Notes under the pieces: generated by a model
The model's input: only the letters and a program-made list of their open reading frames with translations
What the model was told of the DNA's origin: nothing
Databases searched by the model: none
DNA from: Acidimicrobiales bacterium
Lineage (GTDB): Bacteria; Actinomycetota; Acidimicrobiia; Acidimicrobiales; Iamiaceae
Length of the DNA stretch: 8,457 bases
Direction: 5' to 3'
Assembly: GCA_020439605.1 (NCBI GenBank)
Contig: JAGQSI010000075.1
Coordinates: 1-8,457 of the forward strand
Shown here: piece after piece, positions 4,734 to 8,457 of the stretch
How positions within the stretch are numbered: position 1 is the stretch's first letter
Layout: every line of letters begins with the position of its first letter
Position numbers and translations under genes: made by a program

Positions 4734-6185
4734 TCAGCCTCCGATTGGATTGACGATGTCTAGGTAAAGACTCGTCACGAAAATCAGTCCAAGCAAAACG
4801 ACCACGCCGTAGGTGAGCGGCAACAGTCGGCTCACGTCAGCAAAGTATCGACGCGATCCGTACTTGAGACGCAACTCCTGGGCCTTTTCGTAGACCGCGA
4901 TCGAGACATGGCCGCCATCGAATGGCAGCAGCGGTACAAGGTTGAAGATCCCGATGAAGATGTTGATGAGAGCAAACAGCCCGATGAGCGCCCCGGGGTC
5001 CACTCCCCCTACATCAGAACCGATCCGCACCAGTCCATAGATGGAAAGGATCCGGTTCTCGCCGCTGTCCGAACTAGAACTCGCGACCACTGTGGCCTTG
5101 CACGGGTCTGTTTCTTCAACTTCTTGGACCTGTTGACGGGTGTCGCGGTCATCTTGGGCGTTGCCGACTTGAGAGGCGAAGTCCCCGATACCCGAGGGAC
5201 TGAAGAAGCTGCCGAGCCCTTTGAGCGACATCCACATGATGTCCACGAACTGCTTGGGCGTCTGCCAGATGGCCTCGAGCGGGTTCATCCGTTCATTGCC
5301 CATCGGGGTGAGCGCTACGCCGATTCCACAGCTCTCGAAGCCTTCATAGGTGTAGGCGCGCAGCTCGACTGTCTTTGTGAGTTCCTTGCCGTCTCGCAAG
5401 ATCACCATCTCGACGGACTCGCCCCGGTACGGACGCAGGGTCCGGCTGAGATCACGGGTGCCAGAGATTGATTGGCCTTCGATCTCAAGAACCTTGTCCC
5501 CTGCCAATAGCCCGGCCTCATCTCCCCCGCTACCGGGAAAAACCTCCTCGAACACTGCGGGACGCTCGCCCACATCTGCGGTGAGCGACTGGGCCGGCTG
5601 ACCAATAACAGCCAACGCAATGAAGATCAGTACCAGCGCCAACATGAAATGCATGGCTGAACCCGCAACTGCTACCCCTACGCGAGCCCAGAAGGACTGC
5701 TGGCGGTAGGTCCTCGCCTCCAATGCTGGGTCCACCTCATCGAGGTTGACCATTCCGGGGATCTTGACATATGCGCCTGCGGGAATGAGCTTGATCCCGT
5801 ACTCGGTCTCACCTTTCTTGGTTGACCACAGTTTGGGTCCGAAGCCCAAGAAGAACTCTGTGACCTGCATCCCGCCACGCTTGGCCATGATGTAGTGACC
5901 GAATTCGTGCAGGGTGATCATGACCATGATGGCGATAACCACCACAAGGGTCCACGGGTTGGTGATCCCGAGCGCTACGAGCGCTGCGATAAGCAGCCCC
6001 AAACGCCACCAGGCACCAGATGGCTCGTCGTCTGCACCAAAGCTCGAGGTGGAGACCGACGATGCCAGCTTTGTTGCCGTGCCACCTTCTGGCCGCGGTG
6101 GAGCCGCCACAGGCTCTGTGCTGTTGGTCGCCTCGGTAGAGCTGTCGGCGTCTTGGGGGCTGTCTGGTTCTGAACCGGTGGTCAT
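4734..6185 (-). CDS. rseP: Site-2 intramembrane zinc metalloprotease RseP/Rip1 (M50 family)
   Basis: This membrane-embedded protease of the RseP/Rip1 type typically cleaves anti-sigma factors or other membrane proteins after a first-site cut. It has 483 residues. A hydrophilic Ser/Thr/Glu/Pro-rich N-terminus (1-58) precedes TM1 (about 61-97), which carries the zinc motif HEFGH (93-97). FFLGFGPKLW and GIKLIPAGAYVKIPGM (about 130-145) are family hallmarks. A second TM lies at about 171-194, a PDZ domain at about 205-275, and the C-terminal metal motif NLVPLLPFDGGH (415-426, D423 as third ligand) lies in TM3 (about 397-420); a last TM spans about 458-475. An extra polar acidic segment (about 338-378) sits before ILSIYGLVRIGSDVGG. 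The ATG shares ATGA with the dxr stop; an AGGA lies 6 nt upstream. Position between dxr and ispG matches mycobacteria (Rv2870c-Rv2868c). Substrates are not deducible here. Confidence 0.93.
   Translation of the reverse strand: MTTGSEPDSPQDADSSTEATNSTEPVAAPPRPEGGTATKLASSVSTSSFGADDEPSGAWWRLGLLIAALVALGITNPWTLVVVIAIMVMITLHEFGHYIMAKRGGMQVTEFFLGFGPKLWSTKKGETEYGIKLIPAGAYVKIPGMVNLDEVDPALEARTYRQQSFWARVGVAVAGSAMHFMLALVLIFIALAVIGQPAQSLTADVGERPAVFEEVFPGSGGDEAGLLAGDKVLEIEGQSISGTRDLSRTLRPYRGESVEMVILRDGKELTKTVELRAYTYEGFESCGIGVALTPMGNERMNPLEAIWQTPKQFVDIMWMSLKGLGSFFSPSGIGDFASQVGNAQDDRDTRQQVQEVEETDPCKATVVASSSSDSGENRILSIYGLVRIGSDVGGVDPGALIGLFALINIFIGIFNLVPLLPFDGGHVSIAVYEKAQELRLKYGSRRYFADVSRLLPLTYGVVVLLGLIFVTSLYLDIVNPIGG
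4738..4742 (-). promoter_or_regulatory. ispG Shine-Dalgarno inside the rseP 3' end
   Basis: The minus strand reads GGAGG-CTGAT-ATG. The GGAGG encodes the final Gly codons of RseP, TGA is its stop, and the ispG ATG follows one nucleotide later. This is a compact termination-reinitiation junction. Confidence 0.8.
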
Positions 6186-7390
6186 CGATCGTCCTGGGGG
6201 CGTGCAGAATCAGACATAACGCTACGGGCTACAGCACGCGCTTTGCGGTCGGCCTCGATGACATCTTGCACATCATTGGCCGCAGCGTCATCAAAACGGT
6301 CCAGAACCGCTGCGCAAACCGCCGCAATATCGACCCAGGAGATCTGTGCGTTGAGGAACGCCTCGACCGCTTGCTCGTTGGCAGCGTTGAGCCATGCGGG
6401 TGCAAGTCCACCGTGGCGTCCAGCCTGATAGGCCAAGGACAGACACGGGAAGGCTTCAAGGTCTGGAGGTTCGAAGTCCAGTCTGGAAAGGGTCCTCCAG
6501 TCGATGGCACCGAAGGCTGCGGCGCCACGATCTGGCCAGGCCAACGCGTATCCGATGGGCAGGCGCATGTCTGGCATGGAAAGCTGCGCAATGGTGGAGC
6601 CATCGGTGTAGGTGACCATGGAGTGCACTACCGATTGAGGGTGCACAACCACATCTATCTCGTCGAAACCAATCCCCACCCCATCTGGGCCGGCGGGAGC
6701 ACCGAATAGTTCGTGGGCCTCGATCACCTCGAGGCCTTTGTTCATCAACGTGGACGAGTCGATGGTGATCTTGGGACCCATTGACCATGTGGGATGAGCC
6801 AACGCATCCTCGATGGTTACCGACGCAAGCTCTGTGGCGCTACGTCCACGAAAGGGCCCTCCGCTAGCGGTGAGCACAAGTGCAGCTACACGAGAAGGAC
6901 CAGACTCGTCTCGAGAGCGAAGACACTGATGAATAGCTCCGTGTTCGCTGTCCACCGGGACGAGTTCTGCCCCTGGTGTACGGCGCGCCCGCTGAACAAC
7001 CGGCCCGCCAGCGATGAGTGATTCCTTGTTGGCCAAAGCGAGACGCTTGCCCGCGTTGAGCGTGGCGAGGGTGACCTCAAGGCCAGCAAATCCCACAACC
7101 CCGTTGACACACACATCGGCGGCTTCACCCAGCGAGGCCAGACCATCGGTACCGCTACGAATCTCGACCCCGTACCCGCTCAGGCGCTCCTGGGCTTCTG
7201 GGTAACAGGTCTCGTCCGAAATGGCGACCACAGCGGGACGTAGCGTTCTTACCTGATCCACCAACGGATCAAGGTTTCGACCGCTTGCTCCAATTGCGAC
7301 TATCTCCCAGCGCTCTGGTTCTGCCGCAACTACATCGATTGTCTGGGTGCCGATGGATCCGGTGGATCCGGCAAGTGAAACTGTGGTCAA
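6182..7390 (-). CDS. dxr: 1-deoxy-D-xylulose 5-phosphate reductoisomerase
   Basis: Dxr commits carbon to the MEP isoprenoid pathway, converting DXP to MEP with NADPH and a divalent metal; it is the fosmidomycin target. From the proposed start the protein has 402 residues: MTTVSLAGSTGSIG gives the Rossmann loop G8-S-T-G-S-I-G14. LANKESLIAGG follows at about 119-129, metal ligands D147 and E149 in PVDSEHGA, LTASGGPFRG at about 173-182, the flexible-loop HPTWSMG from H199, and SSTLMNKGLEVIEAHELFG with N217, K218 and E221. VVVHPQSVVHSMV continues into the C-terminal helical domain. The start is a TTG at 7390 whose last bases form the cdsA stop (TTGA), mirroring the ATGA junctions of the operon. 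A TTG at 7414 would add 8 residues (MANPRPRQ) before the Rossmann strand. Neither has a clear Shine-Dalgarno. The 3' end overlaps rseP by 4 nt. Confidence 0.95.
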   Translation of the reverse strand: MTTVSLAGSTGSIGTQTIDVVAAEPERWEIVAIGASGRNLDPLVDQVRTLRPAVVAISDETCYPEAQERLSGYGVEIRSGTDGLASLGEAADVCVNGVVGFAGLEVTLATLNAGKRLALANKESLIAGGPVVQRARRTPGAELVPVDSEHGAIHQCLRSRDESGPSRVAALVLTASGGPFRGRSATELASVTIEDALAHPTWSMGPKITIDSSTLMNKGLEVIEAHELFGAPAGPDGVGIGFDEIDVVVHPQSVVHSMVTYTDGSTIAQLSMPDMRLPIGYALAWPDRGAAAFGAIDWRTLSRLDFEPPDLEAFPCLSLAYQAGRHGGLAPAWLNAANEQAVEAFLNAQISWVDIAAVCAAVLDRFDDAAANDVQDVIEADRKARAVARSVMSDSARPQDDR

Positions 7391-8457
7391 CTGCCGAGGG
7401 CGAGGGTTAGCCAAAGGATCATTGGCATCACGAACAACATGGCATCCACGCGATCGAGCATGCCGCCATGGCCCGGCAACAAGGTGCCCATGTCCTTCAC
7501 GCCGAGATCACGTTTGAGAATGGACTGGCAGAGATCTCCGAGTGGAGCAGCAACGGCCGCACCGATGCCCAGCACCAACGCTGCGCCCATCCCACCCCAT
7601 GGCCCGAGCCCGCCAACGACCGCGAAGATCGTTACGAGCAAAGCGCAGCCCATACCGGCAAAGAGACCTTCGATGGTCTTGTTGGGGCTAGCGGAACTGA
7701 GCGGACGATGACCAATTGCCTGACCGATGAAAAGTCCACCAACGTCGTAGCCAACCGTTGCCAAGATGGCCACGATGAACAGGCCTCGTCCTTCAGGCAT
7801 CAACAACATTGCGGAAGCTGATGCACCAAGGCCACCGATCCAAAACACTCCGAGCAAAGTGGCGCCAGTGCCCTCGAGCACCCGAGGATCTTCTCCCCCA
7901 CCACCTACTAGGTACCAGCACAGAACCGTTGCGATGGTCAAGAACCCAACAAGCGACACGGCGTCTAGGCCACGCCAGTAAACAGCGAGCGGCAGCGCCG
8001 CCACAGCAACGGTTCCAACAGCGGTAGCTGCTTCCCATCCAACCTGGCGAAGCGCACTGAAGTACTCGATTGCACACAGGACCAGCACTGCAGTAACCAG
8101 CACCGCAGCGAGGGCAGTGCCGAGTTTCAAGGTGACCAGAACAAGCAGGGCGAGCCCGGCACCAACAGCGATAGCGACAGGCATGTTGCGCCCGCCGTTG
8201 TCGGGGCGCTGAGGCGGGCCATAACCGCCACCTTCTCCCCCGCGTTGACCAGCGCCAACTACCTCGCCTGTTTGGGGCTCGTCCTCCCAGACCTCTTCGT
8301 CCTCCCAGACATCGTCATCGAATGCTTCATCTGACGCGCTCCAGTCATCTCCACCGATGTCCAAGCGGGGTCCGACACCTTGATCTGCCATTCGTTCCTC
8401 CACCCGTTCTTCCATATCGTCGAAACCGAAGTATTCCTCATGGCTGGGCTCGGCGTC
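7387..8457 (-). CDS. cdsA: Phosphatidate cytidylyltransferase CdsA with an acidic N-terminal extension (5' end may lie outside window)
   Basis: CdsA is the integral membrane enzyme making CDP-diacylglycerol from CTP and phosphatidate for all phospholipids. Counting from the ATG at 8415, about eight hydrophobic helices fill residues 79-342. The family signature spans 298-324 (S298, K301-R302, K307-D308, H316-G-G, D321-R, D324), preceded by GYDVGGLFIGQAIGHRPLSSASPNKT (222-247). Residues 1-77 are hydrophilic and strongly acidic, with the duplicated hexapeptide VWEDEE/VWEDEP, then a Gly-rich linker. The start is uncertain. The frame stays open to the window edge and upstream codons give acidic, aromatic residues (EEYFGFDD) with similar codon use, so the gene may begin outside. 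ATG 8415 lacks a ribosome binding site. ATG 8391 has GGAGG 5 nt upstream and is the best internal alternative. It lies first in the dxr-rseP-ispG operon; frr would be expected upstream. Confidence 0.93.
   Translation of the reverse strand, partial: DAEPSHEEYFGFDDMEERVEERMADQGVGPRLDIGGDDWSASDEAFDDDVWEDEEVWEDEPQTGEVVGAGQRGGEGGGYGPPQRPDNGGRNMPVAIAVGAGLALLVLVTLKLGTALAAVLVTAVLVLCAIEYFSALRQVGWEAATAVGTVAVAALPLAVYWRGLDAVSLVGFLTIATVLCWYLVGGGGEDPRVLEGTGATLLGVFWIGGLGASASAMLLMPEGRGLFIVAILATVGYDVGGLFIGQAIGHRPLSSASPNKTIEGLFAGMGCALLVTIFAVVGGLGPWGGMGAALVLGIGAAVAAPLGDLCQSILKRDLGVKDMGTLLPGHGGMLDRVDAMLFVMPMILWLTLALGS
8280..8310 (-). repeat. Short in-frame direct repeat in the cdsA acidic tail
   Basis: CGTCCTCCCAGAC occurs at 8280-8292 and 8298-8310 (period 18 bp) and encodes the duplicated VWEDE block. 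It is a coding duplication within a low-complexity acidic region. Confidence 0.7.

Noticed and set aside
4908..5471. Open frame of 187 codons on the plus strand opposite rseP
   Set aside because: Shadow of rseP; the predicted protein has no recognisable domain and its ends do not respect gene boundaries.
7350..7373. Repeated GGATCC motif near the dxr start
   Set aside because: It encodes the Gly-Ser pairs of the Rossmann motif GSTGSIG, so protein constraint explains it.

Overview
The window is a conserved housekeeping block from a moderately high-GC bacterium. It reads like a member of the Actinobacteria, possibly an Acidimicrobiia-like lineage. That placement is inference from gene order (cdsA-dxr-rseP-ispG-GNAT-proS-rimP-nusA, close to the order in mycobacteria) and from protein style: a mycobacterial-type Rip1/RseP, IspG and CdsA with long acidic tails. 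No RNA gene, insertion sequence, integrase or CRISPR array was seen, and nothing indicates recent transfer.

Right part (8457 down to 3485, all on the minus strand): cdsA, dxr, rseP and ispG form a tightly packed operon. The junctions are a 4-nt TTGA overlap (cdsA/dxr, if the proposed dxr start is right), a 4-nt ATGA overlap (dxr/rseP) and a 1-nt gap (rseP/ispG). CdsA makes CDP-diacylglycerol for phospholipids. Dxr and IspG are two steps of the MEP isoprenoid pathway. RseP/Rip1 is a site-2 intramembrane protease. The operon therefore groups membrane-lipid precursor supply with membrane proteolysis. The cdsA frame is still open at the right edge, so its start may lie outside the window.

Middle (2662-3479, plus strand): a small GNAT of the YjdJ/Acetyltransf_CG type and a PGPGW-like membrane protein interrupt the minus-strand run. 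The membrane protein converges on ispG with only 5 nt between stop codons. Its cytoplasmic N-terminus carries a textbook EF-hand loop sequence.

Left part (2551 down to 1, minus strand): proS is an archaeal/eukaryotic-type prolyl-tRNA synthetase without the bacterial editing insertion. A 334-bp non-coding gap follows, then rimP and the first 97 codons of nusA, joined by an ATGA overlap. The gap is the most structured non-coding DNA here. It holds a 13-14 bp tandem repeat with a matching inverted arm just after proS, a TGACC-N2-GGTCA palindrome, a candidate promoter, a UUCG-tetraloop hairpin, and a strong GC hairpin followed by a T-rich tract inside the presumed rimP-nusA leader.

No clearly new multi-gene system is visible. 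The leads worth checking are the rimP-nusA leader (possible attenuation), the switching repeat after proS, and the EF-hand membrane protein.
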